From Thioalkalivibrio sp. XN279 (GTDB lineage Bacteria > Pseudomonadota > Gammaproteobacteria > Steroidobacterales > XN24), in NCBI RefSeq assembly GCF_011089885.1, contig NZ_JAANBD010000029.1, positions 124,001 to 188,000 of the forward strand: DNA of 64,000 nucleotides. Reading direction: 5' to 3'. The notes below the pieces were generated by a model. That model saw only the letters and a list, made by a program, of their open reading frames with translations. It searched no databases and was not told the DNA's origin. The translations under genes were made by a program, and so were the position numbers. Shown here one piece after another: positions 43,784 through 54,279 of this stretch (position 1 is its first letter; each line of letters begins with the position of its first letter).

Positions 43784-44239
43784 GTGCCTACCACATCGAA
43801 ACCCGGCGCCGGCGGCCTTGATCCGGCGCGATCGCGCTACCTGCCGCCGGAGAACGAACTCGCCGAAAAGTTCATCCTGACGGGCGGTCCCGGCGGCCAG
43901 CACGTCAATCGCACCGAGTCCGGCGTGCAACTGAGCTTCGACGCGGCTTCGTCGCCGTTTCTCACCGAACCGGTGCGGGCGCGGCTGCTGAAACTCGCCG
44001 GCAGTCGCGCCGACTCCGCCGGCGTGATCATGATCGAGGCGCGACGCTTTCGCAGCCAGCATCGCAATCGCGAGGACGCGCGCGCGCGGCTCGCGGCGCT
44101 CATCGAGCGCGCGCACCATGAACCGCGCAAGCGGATTCCCACCCAGCCGACCCGGGCGTCGCGTGAGAAGCGACTTGAGGACAAGCGCCGGCGTGGGGAG
44201 GCGAAGCAGCGGCGCGGCGGACCGAACCTGGTTGACTGA
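43784..44239 (+). CDS. arfB: Alternative ribosome-rescue factor ArfB-like peptidyl-tRNA hydrolase
   Basis: ArfB rescues stalled ribosomes by hydrolysing peptidyl-tRNA. The 151-residue protein has the GGQ catalytic motif (GGPGGQHVNRTESGVQLSF) in the small release-factor fold and a basic C-terminal tail (PTQPTRASREKRLEDKRRRG) that enters the mRNA channel. The GTG at 43784 is chosen because AGGAGG lies 10 bases upstream. It is divergent from the arsenic operon. Confidence 0.92.
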   Translation: MPTTSKPGAGGLDPARSRYLPPENELAEKFILTGGPGGQHVNRTESGVQLSFDAASSPFLTEPVRARLLKLAGSRADSAGVIMIEARRFRSQHRNREDARARLAALIERAHHEPRKRIPTQPTRASREKRLEDKRRRGEAKQRRGGPNLVD

Positions 44240-44264
44240 AACTGCTCGACGGCCAGTGAGAAAC

Positions 44265-44783
44265 TCAGGCCTCCAGGGCCTTGATCAACGCCTTGCAGAA
44301 CTCCGGCAGGTCGCCGGGAACCCGGCTGCTGATGAGGTTGCCGTCGACTACGACTGTTTCGTCGACCCAGTCCCCACCCGCATTGACCATGTCGTCGCGG
44401 ATCGAGGAAACCGAAGTCACCTTGCGGCCACGAATGATGTCGGCCGATACCGCCATCCAGCCTGCGTGACAGATCCATGCCACAGGCTTGTTCGCCTCGG
44501 CGAGCGTGCGCACGAGGCGCACCATGCTCTCGTGCCCGCGCATCTTGTCCGGCGCCATGCCGCCGGGAATGACCACGGCGTCAAGATCCGCTGGATCGAC
44601 GTCCGCAGCATCGGCGTCACATTCGGCCGTATAGCCTTTCTTGCTGTGGTAGGCGTCCTTGCCTGCGCCTAAGACGCTGACCCTGGCGCCCGCCTCCATG
44701 AGACGCAGCCTCGGGTAGTGCAATTCCAGTTCCTGGTAATCGTCCTCAGCGAGGATGGCGACATGCTTGTCCTTGATGCTCAC
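44265..44783 (-). CDS. DJ-1/PfpI family protein
   Basis: The 172-residue protein has the DJ-1/PfpI fold: VAILAEDDYQELELHYPRL at the start, AVVIPGGMAPD and the nucleophile elbow AWICHAGWMAV with the reactive cysteine. Family members act as glyoxalases, deglycases or peptidases. The GTG at 44783 has GGAGG 7 bases upstream and is preferred over an earlier codon. Confidence 0.93.
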   Translation of the reverse strand: MSIKDKHVAILAEDDYQELELHYPRLRLMEAGARVSVLGAGKDAYHSKKGYTAECDADAADVDPADLDAVVIPGGMAPDKMRGHESMVRLVRTLAEANKPVAWICHAGWMAVSADIIRGRKVTSVSSIRDDMVNAGGDWVDETVVVDGNLISSRVPGDLPEFCKALIKALEA

Positions 44784-44899
44784 TTGGAGCCTCCTTTCGA
44801 TAGTTGGCCCCACCAAGGATAGTCACTGCAGGCGCGGCCTGCTGCGAACCGCCACCCGACTGCAGGCGCACTCGACAACGCGCCCCACGCGTTCATCAG

Positions 44900-45601
44900 T
44901 CAGGCGGCGTGCAGGAGCACCGCAAAGTAGTGGCAAGTGGTGCCCACCATGACGAAGCCGTGCCAGACCAGGTGTCCGAAGCGCAGGCGCGAGTCCAGCG
45001 CGAAGAAAATCACGCCCACGGTGTAGGCCAGCCCGCCTGCCACGAGCAACAGCAGCGCCGGCGTCCCCAGCCCGGCCATCAAGGGCTGCGCCGCCAGGAC
45101 GATGAGCCACCCCATCAGCAAGTAAAGACTGGTGGAAAGGACCGGGTGGGAGGCCTTGTTGGAGGCCTTGAGCGCCACGCCGATCGCCGCAAAGGACCAG
45201 ACGGCGACCAGGAGCGTCCAGCCCCAGGGCCCACGCAGGACCCCGAGCATGAATGGGGTGTAGGTACCCGCAATCAGCAGGTAGATCGCCGAGTGCTCCA
45301 CAACCCGGAAAACGCGCTTGGCCTTGCCATTCTGCAAGCCGTGGTAAACGGCGGAGGAAAAATACAGGACGACCACACTCACCGAGAAGACGATGGCGCC
45401 GAGAGTATCCAGCAGGTCCCCATGGCGTGCCGTGGTCCCGAGCAGGAACGGGATGCCCACCAGCGCAGCCACGAGCCCGACACCATGACTGAGAGTGTTG
45501 GCCAATTCCTCCGCGCGCGTCTGCTCGCGGCTCGGAAAGTGGAACCATCGCGACCCTGCGCCAGTGCCTGGCTGCGGCCGTCCTGCCACCTGAGCATCCA
45601 A
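44900..45601 (-). CDS. trhA: PAQR family membrane homeostasis protein TrhA (hemolysin III)
   Basis: The 233-residue protein has seven predicted helices and the PAQR pattern: EELANTLSHGVGLVAALVGI, VVVLYFSSAVYHG, VVEHSAIYLLIAGTYTPF and LVWHGFVMVGTTCHYFAVLL. The histidines forming the zinc site are present. TrhA links lipid homeostasis to membrane fluidity. A 272-bp gap separates it from the divergent csbD gene. Confidence 0.93.
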   Translation of the reverse strand: MDAQVAGRPQPGTGAGSRWFHFPSREQTRAEELANTLSHGVGLVAALVGIPFLLGTTARHGDLLDTLGAIVFSVSVVVLYFSSAVYHGLQNGKAKRVFRVVEHSAIYLLIAGTYTPFMLGVLRGPWGWTLLVAVWSFAAIGVALKASNKASHPVLSTSLYLLMGWLIVLAAQPLMAGLGTPALLLLVAGGLAYTVGVIFFALDSRLRFGHLVWHGFVMVGTTCHYFAVLLHAA

Positions 45602-45829
45602 TTCTTTCCCCTTCGCGGCGTTTTCCTGCCATGCGCCACAGTGTGAGCGCGCATGTCCGCCTGCTTATGAATATGCCAACCAGGCCATGCCCGGTCTGTG
45701 CGACATCGAACCGAGGACAGAAGCCCGCCGGGGCCGGCGGCGATGGCAATGAGCGGTACCGTACAGATCTCGCTGCAACCGGCGTCTAACCTTGTAGCCA
45801 AGGTGAGTGGAAACCTGGCGTTACCTTCC

Positions 45830-45835
45830 TACACT
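45830..45835 (+). promoter_or_regulatory. Possible sigma-S-type -10 for csbD
   Basis: C-TACACT lies 38 bases upstream of csbD. A C just before the -10 hexamer is a sigma-S preference, and CsbD and Pmp3-type genes are stress-linked in other bacteria. The -35 region is not well conserved. Confidence 0.35.
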
Positions 45836-45873
45836 GATTCCCATTGATCACCAACGCTCGACGGGAGATCGCC

Positions 45874-46071
45874 ATGAACAAGGACCAGGTCAAAGGCCGC
45901 GTCAAGAAAGCGACCGGCAAGATCAAGGAAGTCGCCGGCAAGACGGTCGGCAACAAGGATCTGGAGGCTCGCGGCAAGGGCGAGCAGGCCGAAGGCAAGA
46001 TCCAGACAGGCTACGGGGACGTCAAAGACGACCTCAGTGACCTCAAGAAAGACTTAAAGAAAGGCATCTGA
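45874..46071 (+). CDS. CsbD-like stress protein
   Basis: The 65-residue charged protein matches the CsbD family (MNKDQVKGRVKKATGKIKEV, EARGKGEQAEGKIQTGYGDV). Members are induced by general stress and have no known biochemical role. GGGAG lies 6 bases before the ATG. It is followed 12 bp downstream by a Pmp3-type peptide. Confidence 0.93.
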   Translation: MNKDQVKGRVKKATGKIKEVAGKTVGNKDLEARGKGEQAEGKIQTGYGDVKDDLSDLKKDLKKGI

Positions 46072-46083
46072 ACGGGAGCCGTC

Positions 46084-46257
46084 ATGGCAGTCACCGCAAG
46101 CGATCCGATCAAGATAATTTTCGCCGTCCTGTTGCCGCCCGTCGGCGTGTTCCTGGAGGTCGGCTTCACGGGCCACTTCTGGCTGAACCTCCTGCTCACC
46201 CTGCTGGGATACATCCCGGGCATCATTCACGCCCTGTACGTCATCCTCAAGCATTGA
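46084..46257 (+). CDS. Pmp3/YqaE-type membrane peptide
   Basis: This 57-residue peptide reads MAVTASDPIKIIFAVLLPPV, then GVFLEVGFTGHFWLNLLLTL and GYIPGIIHALYVILKH. It matches the Pmp3/YqaE (UPF0057) family: two membrane helices with LLPPxGVF-E and LGYIPGIIHALYV. Members affect membrane potential and stress tolerance. GGGAG lies before the ATG, and the gene runs with csbD toward the terminator at 46387. Confidence 0.92.
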   Translation: MAVTASDPIKIIFAVLLPPVGVFLEVGFTGHFWLNLLLTLLGYIPGIIHALYVILKH

Positions 46258-46386
46258 CGAGGTTCCTGGCGCCCGAGGAAATGGGGCGACATCGCTGCGC
46301 GATGCGCGGCCGGGCGGCCGGCCTGGAGATCGAACTCGCTATTGCTTGTCGGGAGTTCGACTCTCTCCCGAAGCATCGGCCAAACG

Positions 46387-46414
46387 AAAAAGGGTCCCGA
46401 TGGGACCCTTTTTT
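46387..46414. terminator. Bidirectional intrinsic terminator
   Basis: A perfect GGGTCCC/GGGACCC stem with a 3-base loop is flanked by A5 on the left and T6 on the right. It can end the csbD-Pmp3 transcript on the plus strand and the tRNA-Arg transcript on the minus strand. Confidence 0.9.
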
Positions 46415-46422
46415 CATTTGAC

Positions 46423-46499
46423 TGGCGCGCCCGGAGAGATTCGAACTCCCGACCTTCTGGTTCGTAGCCAGACACTCTATCCAACTGAGCTACGGGCGC
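46423..46499 (-). tRNA. tRNA-Arg (ACG)
   Basis: Read on the minus strand, the 77-base sequence begins GCGCCCGTAGCTCAG. It has a 7-bp acceptor stem (GCGCCCG/CGGGCGC), anticodon loop CTACGAA with anticodon ACG, TTCGAAT in the T loop and an encoded 3' CCA. It lies 20 bp after tRNA-Ser and just before the terminator. Confidence 0.97.
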
Positions 46500-46519
46500 G
46501 TCTTTTGAAAACTAAATCG

Positions 46520-46612
46520 TGGCGGAGAGGGAGGGATTCGAACCCTCGAAGGGGGTTTAAGCCCCTTACTCCCTTAGCAGGGGAGCGCTTTCGACCACTC
46601 AGCCACCTCTCC
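46520..46612 (-). tRNA. tRNA-Ser (GCT)
   Basis: Read on the minus strand, the 93-base sequence begins GGAGAGGTGGCTGAGTGG. It has anticodon loop CTGCTAA with anticodon GCT, a long variable arm (AGGGGCTTAAACCCCCT), TTCGAAT in the T loop and an encoded CCA. It lies downstream of csrA. Confidence 0.97.
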
Positions 46613-46697
46613 AGCGATCCGGCCGGAGCCATGCTCCCGCCGAAAGGCGAAGCATGATACCGGTGGGTGTGGGGCAGGTAAAGGGCCGCCCGGCCGA

Positions 46698-46916
46698 TCA
46701 GGGCTCGTCGGCTCCGCCGCCGGGCTCAGTGCCGGGCTCGCCGCCCGGTTCCTGCTCCTTGCGGATGCGGTCGTAGATCTCGAGGCGGTGCACGGACACG
46801 TCACGGGGCGCGTTGACACCCAGGCGTACCTGGTTGCCCTTGACCCCGAGCACGGTCACCTGGACATCGTCTCCGATGACCACCGTCTCGCCAACGCGTC
46901 TGGTCAAAATCAACAT
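46698..46916 (-). CDS. csrA: Carbon storage regulator CsrA
   Basis: CsrA binds GGA motifs in mRNA leaders and controls translation. The 72-residue protein has the standard core ([39 protein letters not shown]) plus a longer Gly/Pro/Glu tail than the usual 61 residues. No Shine-Dalgarno sequence precedes the ATG at 46916; the upstream bases are AT-rich (AAATATTATAA). The neighbours lysC upstream and tRNA-Ser/tRNA-Arg downstream are the usual gammaproteobacterial order. Confidence 0.97.
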   Translation of the reverse strand: MLILTRRVGETVVIGDDVQVTVLGVKGNQVRLGVNAPRDVSVHRLEIYDRIRKEQEPGGEPGTEPGGGADEP

Positions 46917-47059
46917 TTATAATATTTCTCGGCGCGCTGAGGTGGAAAACAGTCGCTAATAGTAGTCAATTCGCTGGAAGTCGCCAGCAGGCTCAAACTT
47001 AGCCCCTGAAAAACCGGCACTTTTTCCCAAATAAGGCTCAGCTGGCAGAGACTGTTGGC

Positions 47060-48301
47060 CTATTTGACCGTTTCTGTGGCTGGCGGTTCCTGTTCCAGCC
47101 CGAAGGCCTCGTGCAAACTGCGCACGGCGAGCTCGAGGTACTTCTCCTCGATGAGCACCGAGATCTTGATCTCGGAGGTCGAGACCATGCGGACGTTTAC
47201 GCCCTCGCGCGCCAGCGTCTCGAACATGGTCGTGGCGACGCCGGCATGGCTGCGCATCCCGACCCCGACGACGGAGATCTTGGCCACGCTGGCGCTGCCG
47301 AGCACGTCGCCGGCGCCGATCTCGACCGCGGCGGTGCGCGCCAGCTCCATGGCCTGCTCGTACTCCTCGCGCGGCACGCTGAAACTGAAGTCGACGATCC
47401 CGGCACGCGGCGCGTTCATGACGATCATGTCCACCACGATGTGGGATTCGGACACGTTCTTCAGCACCGCGTAGCCGTTGCCGGGGCGGTCGGGCACGCC
47501 GGTGATGGTGACCTGGGCCTCGTTGCGCGAGAACGCGATGCCGGATACGACGGGTGCTTCCACGTCTGGCTCCTCGTAACTGATCAGGGTGCCTTCGCCC
47601 TCGCCGCTGTTGTGCAGCACGCGCACGGGCACGTTGTACTTGCCGGCGAACTGGACCGAGCGGATCTGCAGCACGCGCGATCCGAGGCTGGCCAGCTCGA
47701 GCATTTCCTCGAAAGTGACGCGCGACAGGCGACGCGCCTGCGGCACCATGCGCGGGTCGGTGGTGTAGACGCCGTCCACGTCGGTGAGGATCAGGCATTC
47801 GTCGGCGTTGAGCGCGGCGGCGAGCGCCACGCCGGTGGTGTCCGAGCCGCCGCGGCCCAGGGTGGTGACCTCGCCGAGGCTGTCGATGCCCTGGAAGCCG
47901 GCCACCACTGGAATGATGCCGGCCTTCAGCTCGGCCTCGAGGCGCTCGGTCTCGACTTTCTCGATGCGCGCCTTGGCGTGCACCGAGTCGGTGAGGATGC
48001 GCACCTGGTGGCCGAGCCAGGAGCGCGCGGGGAAACCGAGTTCCCTGAGCGCCATGGCCATCAGCGCCACGGACACCTGCTCGCCCGAGGACAGCAGCAT
48101 GTCCAGTTCGCGCGGGTTGGGCCGACCCGAGATGGCCATCGCCCTGGCCAGCAGCTCGTCCGTGGTGTCGCCCATGGCCGACAGCACCACGGCCACCTCG
48201 TGGCCTTCGCGCCGCTTGCGCGCGATGACGCCTGCCGCAGCGCGGATGTGGTCCACGGTGGCGACGGAGCTGCCGCCGAACTTCATGATGTAGCGCGCCA
48301 C
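47060..48301 (-). CDS. lysC: Aspartate kinase
   Basis: Aspartate kinase phosphorylates aspartate, the first step toward lysine, methionine and threonine. The 413-residue protein has the kinase start YIMKFGGSSVAT, TTLGRGGSDTTGVALAAAL, and two ACT domains (QVTITGVPDRPGNGYAVLKN and KISVVGVGMRSHAGVATTMF) for feedback control. The GTG at 48301 is used because the family N terminus begins there; it lies 32 bp after alaS. Confidence 0.96.
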   Translation of the reverse strand: MARYIMKFGGSSVATVDHIRAAAGVIARKRREGHEVAVVLSAMGDTTDELLARAMAISGRPNPRELDMLLSSGEQVSVALMAMALRELGFPARSWLGHQVRILTDSVHAKARIEKVETERLEAELKAGIIPVVAGFQGIDSLGEVTTLGRGGSDTTGVALAAALNADECLILTDVDGVYTTDPRMVPQARRLSRVTFEEMLELASLGSRVLQIRSVQFAGKYNVPVRVLHNSGEGEGTLISYEEPDVEAPVVSGIAFSRNEAQVTITGVPDRPGNGYAVLKNVSESHIVVDMIVMNAPRAGIVDFSFSVPREEYEQAMELARTAAVEIGAGDVLGSASVAKISVVGVGMRSHAGVATTMFETLAREGVNVRMVSTSEIKISVLIEEKYLELAVRSLHEAFGLEQEPPATETVK

Positions 48302-48333
48302 GGCGATACCGTTCCTGTCCGGTCCCCGGACTG

Positions 48334-50937
<2,604 letters not shown>

Positions 50938-51041
50938 GGCATTCAGGCCGCCGGCGCGGCGGCAGGGTCAAAGGTTAGCGGGCCATTGTGCGTCACAGCA
51001 GGGCTGGGGCCAAGTGGGTGCGGTCGATGTCCGGCGGCCGC

Positions 51042-51584
51042 TCAGTCGCCGAGCGCTTCCCGGATCTGGTCGCCGCTGAAGCCCCGGTACTCGAGGAAGC
51101 GCGCCTGGCGGGCACGTTCCTTCCACTCGGCAGGCGCGTCCGCGCCGAAGCGGCGCACGCGCGTCTCGCGCGCCAGGGCATACCAGTCCACCCCGGCCGC
51201 CTCCAGCGCGGTATCGATGTCCTCGTCCGGAATACCCTGCTGCGAGAGATCGCGGCGGATCCGCACCGGCCCCTGTCCGCGCGAGATGCGGCTGTTCACC
51301 AGGGATTCGGCATAGCGCTCGTCGGACTGCAGGCGTCGCGCCTGCAGGCCTTGCAGCACCTGGTCCACCAGCTCCGGGGGCACACCGCGCGCGTGCAGCT
51401 TGCGCGCCAGCTCCTTGCGGCTGTGCTCGCGCCGCGCCAGGAGCCGTACGGCCGCCACCTCGACGGTGGCGGCCGTCCACTCGTCGGCCCCGGCCTCGGC
51501 CCCACGCTCGGCCTCGGCCTCGTCCCCCTCGAAGTCCTCGTCGAGGAGGCCGAGGGGGTCCTCAGCCTGCCGTTTCTTCCGCAT
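51042..51584 (-). CDS. recX: Regulatory protein RecX
   Basis: RecX binds RecA filaments and inhibits them. The 180-residue protein has the three-helix repeats of RecX ([60 protein letters not shown]), after an acidic N-terminal extension of about 35 residues. Its start overlaps the end of recA by 23 bp. Confidence 0.93.
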   Translation of the reverse strand: MRKKRQAEDPLGLLDEDFEGDEAEAERGAEAGADEWTAATVEVAAVRLLARREHSRKELARKLHARGVPPELVDQVLQGLQARRLQSDERYAESLVNSRISRGQGPVRIRRDLSQQGIPDEDIDTALEAAGVDWYALARETRVRRFGADAPAEWKERARQARFLEYRGFSGDQIREALGD

Positions 51585-52599
51585 CGGCCTCCTGCGCGGC
51601 GCCCGCCTTCTTCGGCAGCAGGATGTCGCGCAGCTGCCGCTCGATGTCGGCGGCGATCTCCGGGTTGTCGACCAGGAACTGGCGCACGTTGTCCTTGCCC
51701 TGCCCGATCCGGTCGCCCTTGTAGCTGTACCAGGAGCCGGATTTCTCGACGATGTTGTGCGCCACGCCGAGGTCGATGATCTCGCCCTCGCGGCTGATGC
51801 CCGTGCCGTAGAGAATCTCGAACTCAGCCTGGCGGAAGGGCGGCGCCACCTTGTTCTTCACCACCTTCACGCGCGTCTGGTTGCCGATCACCTCGTCGCC
51901 CTTCTTCAGCGCGCCGATGCGACGGATATCGAGCCGCACCGAGGAGTAGAACTTCAGCGCGTTGCCGCCGGTGGTGGTCTCCGGGCTGCCGAACATCACG
52001 CCGATCTTCATGCGGATCTGGTTGATGAAGATCACCATGGCGTTGGTGCGCTTGATGGTGCCGGTGAGCTTGCGCAGCGCCTGCGACATGAGGCGCGCCT
52101 GCAGGCCGACGTGGGAATCACCCATCTCGCCCTCGATCTCGGCCTTCGGCGTCAGCGCCGCCACCGAGTCGACCACGATCACGTCCACGGCGCCCGAGCG
52201 CACCAGCATGTCGGTGATCTCAAGCGCCTGCTCGCCGGTGTCCGGCTGGGAAACCAGCAGGTCATCCAGGTTCACACCCAGCTTCTCGGCGTAAGTCGGG
52301 TCGAGCGCATGCTCGGCGTCGACGAAGGCCGCCGTGCCGCCCGCCTTCTGCGCCTCGGCGATGACCTGCAGCGTCAGGGTGGTCTTGCCCGACGACTCCG
52401 GGCCGTAGATCTCGACCACGCGCCCGCGCGGCAGGCCGCCGATGCCAAGTGCGACGTCGAGACCGAGCGAACCCGTGGACACGACGGGCACATCGCGCAC
52501 GATGGCCGAGTCGCCCATGCGCATCACGGAGCCCTTGCCAAACTGTTTCTCGATCTGGCCGAGTGCGGCGGCCAGGGCCTTCTTGCGGTTGTCGTCCAT
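51562..52599 (-). CDS. recA: Recombinase RecA
   Basis: RecA drives homologous recombination and SOS induction. The 345-residue protein has Walker [10 protein letters not shown], the L1/L2 loops ([32 protein letters not shown]) and the conserved C terminus with an acidic Ala/Glu tail. The ATG at 52599 ([20 protein letters not shown]) is the normal start. I see no canonical LexA box (CTGT-N8-ACAG) in the upstream 134 bp before the hairpin at 52734. Confidence 0.98.
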   Translation of the reverse strand: MDDNRKKALAAALGQIEKQFGKGSVMRMGDSAIVRDVPVVSTGSLGLDVALGIGGLPRGRVVEIYGPESSGKTTLTLQVIAEAQKAGGTAAFVDAEHALDPTYAEKLGVNLDDLLVSQPDTGEQALEITDMLVRSGAVDVIVVDSVAALTPKAEIEGEMGDSHVGLQARLMSQALRKLTGTIKRTNAMVIFINQIRMKIGVMFGSPETTTGGNALKFYSSVRLDIRRIGALKKGDEVIGNQTRVKVVKNKVAPPFRQAEFEILYGTGISREGEIIDLGVAHNIVEKSGSWYSYKGDRIGQGKDNVRQFLVDNPEIAADIERQLRDILLPKKAGAAQEADAEETAG

Positions 52600-52733
52600 C
52601 GGTATTCGTTCGCTCTCGGGAGGTGGCGTGGAGTGGGGACCGATTATTTCACATCCAGCCCCGGGCGGCAGCGCCGATATCCGGGCGCAGCGGCGAGTTT
52701 CGCGCCGGGACCCGGCGTTCTGAAAACCTGACC

Positions 52734-52812
52734 GCGGGGCCGGACCGTGCAAGGCGCCCTTCGCTCGGGAAGTCTTATCTCGCTCAGTGCGCCTTGCACG
52801 GTCCGGCCCCGC
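52734..52812 (-). repeat. Hairpin repeat, copy C
   Basis: A perfect 24-bp stem (52734-52757 with 52789-52812) encloses a 31-base loop. On the minus strand the loop carries GAGCGAGATAAGA and TTCCCGAGCGA, related to the loops of copies A, B and D. It lies 135 bp upstream of the recA start. There is no T-run. Confidence 0.8.
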
Positions 52813-53041
52813 TGCCGGGTTGCAGGGGTTGGGTTCCGGTTGCGCACCGGAGCTCCGCAACGGGTGCCGACCCGTCCGCGCGCCGCCCGGCGGGATGGCG
52901 GCGGTTCCGGTGGCTCGGTGACGCTCAGCCCGGCCGGCGCCGATCAGACGGGGTCAGCGGGGTGTGAGAGTGCAGGCGTTGGCACGGAGATCGGGTGCGC
53001 CGCCGCCTGCCGGCGCCTGCACCCCAGCAGCGCGGCCGGGA

Positions 53042-53096
53042 CGTCACAGGCCCATCGAGCGAGATAAAGCTTTCCGAGCGAGAGGGGCCTGTGACG
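53042..53096 (+). repeat. Hairpin repeat, copy D
   Basis: A perfect 12-bp stem (CGTCACAGGCCC at 53042-53053 with its complement at 53085-53096), extended by imperfect pairing outward, encloses a 31-base loop with GAGCGAGATAAAG and TTTCCGAGCGA on the plus strand. It is the inverted partner of copy C, and its right arm ends 33 bp before the end of thpR. Confidence 0.75.
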
Positions 53097-53128
53097 GCGC
53101 GGCTGCGCGGCCAGGAGATGCGCGGCGG

Positions 53129-53641
53129 TCAGCCCGGAGACCAGACGACGCGGTAAACGGGGCCCGCCGGCAAGGTCTCCGAGCAGGCGAGCACGAAACT
53201 GCTGACCGGCCACTCGACCGGCGCGATCTCGCCCTCGAAATCGCAGGCCCGGCAGCCGCGCAGCACCGTCAGGTGCGGCCGGAACGGCCGCGGGTCGGGC
53301 TTGAAGCCCAGCGGCTCCAGCGCCGCGCGCAGGTTGTCGGCGAGCCGCGTGGCGGCGGCGGGCGGGCTGCTGCAGCCCAGCCACGCCACCTGGGGACCGC
53401 GCCAGTGGCCGTGGCGGTCGATGCGCAGGGTGAAGGGCTCGACGGCGACCTGCCCGGCGGCTTCATGGAACTCGTCCAGGCGCTGCTCCGGCACCCTGCC
53501 GAGAAAGGCGAGGGTGAGGTGGTAGTTGCGCTTGGGCACGCGCCGGCCGCGGCAGGCCTCGAGCAGGGGACGCGCGGAGGCGGACAGGGCATCGCGAACC
53601 TCCGGGGCGGGCCACAGCGCGTAGAACAACCGCAGCTTCAC
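53129..53641 (-). CDS. thpR: RNA 2',3'-cyclic phosphodiesterase
   Basis: The 170-residue protein belongs to the 2H phosphoesterase family: it has two HxTx motifs (YHLTLAFLGRVP and PHLTVLRGC), opens KLRLFYALWPAPEVRDAL and has the usual length. ThpR opens 2',3'-cyclic RNA ends. The GTG at 53641 has GAGGAT about 6 bases upstream. It follows pncC by 34 bp across a short tandem repeat. Confidence 0.93.
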   Translation of the reverse strand: MKLRLFYALWPAPEVRDALSASARPLLEACRGRRVPKRNYHLTLAFLGRVPEQRLDEFHEAAGQVAVEPFTLRIDRHGHWRGPQVAWLGCSSPPAAATRLADNLRAALEPLGFKPDPRPFRPHLTVLRGCRACDFEGEIAPVEWPVSSFVLACSETLPAGPVYRVVWSPG

Positions 53642-53653
53642 CCCATCCTCAAT

Positions 53654-53683
53654 TCAGTCAACTCAGTCAACTCAGTCAACTCA
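53654..53683. repeat. 9-bp tandem repeat between pncC and thpR
   Basis: TCAGTCAAC occurs three times in tandem with a partial fourth copy. The array covers the pncC stop codon and the region just upstream of the thpR ribosome site. Copy-number change would alter the spacing and could move the stop codon. Confidence 0.85.
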
Positions 53684-54173
53684 TCATGACCCCGGCCAGC
53701 GCGCGGCCGACGGCCTGGCGGCGGATGCCCTCGCGGTCGCCCTGGTAGTGCTCCAGGCGGGTCTTGACCTTGATCTCCTCGCCGTCGCGCCGCGCCCAGG
53801 CGAACCACACCGTGCCGACCGGCTTTTCCGGCGTGCCGCCCGCCGGCCCGGCGATGCCGCTCACGGCGACGGCCCGGTTCGCGCCCGTGCGTTCGATGGC
53901 GCCGCGGGCCATGGCTTCGACCACGGCCTGGCTGACGGCGCCGTCCTTCTCGATCACCGCGGCGGGCACGCCGAGCAGTGTAGTTTTTGCTTCATCGGCG
54001 TAGCTGGCGATACCGCCGATGAACCACTCGGAGCTGCCGGGCACGTCCGTCATGGCCTTGGCGATCCACCCCGCGGTGCAGGACTCGGCGGTGGCGAGGC
54101 GCTCGTCGCGCGCCGCGAGCCAGACGCCGACTTCGCGGGCAAGCTTTATGAGGCGTTCGTCGTCGGGGATCAT
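53676..54173 (-). CDS. pncC: Nicotinamide-nucleotide amidohydrolase PncC (CinA C-terminal type)
   Basis: PncC deamidates nicotinamide mononucleotide to recycle NAD precursors. The 165-residue protein matches the stand-alone CinA C-terminal domain: TAESCTAGWIAKAMTDVPGS, FIGGIASYADEAKTTLLGV, ISGIAGPAGGTPEKPVGTVW. The pncC-recA neighbourhood is common in gammaproteobacteria, here with thpR and the hairpin pair inserted between. It is divergent from mutS. Confidence 0.94.
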   Translation of the reverse strand: MIPDDERLIKLAREVGVWLAARDERLATAESCTAGWIAKAMTDVPGSSEWFIGGIASYADEAKTTLLGVPAAVIEKDGAVSQAVVEAMARGAIERTGANRAVAVSGIAGPAGGTPEKPVGTVWFAWARRDGEEIKVKTRLEHYQGDREGIRRQAVGRALAGVMMS

Positions 54174-54279
54174 GCCGGCCCTCCTCCTCCCCCTAGCACC
54201 AAGACTGCCGCCAAGACTGCCACCATCGCGACGCCGGAAAAAGAGGTGCTAGCATGCGCGGGCTGGCAACGGAAACTCC

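Larger units (their letters stand above)
52600..53128. other. 529-bp gene-free region upstream of recA with an inverted pair of long hairpins
   Basis: No credible gene is present. The part nearest recA (52600-52733) should hold its promoter; an AT-rich stretch (GAAATAATCG on the minus strand) near 52641-52650 is the best -10 candidate. The remainder contains hairpin copies C (52734-52812) and D (53042-53096), with a GC-rich spacer holding further imperfect inverted repeats (for example GGTGC/GCACC around 52995-53023). Confidence 0.7.
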
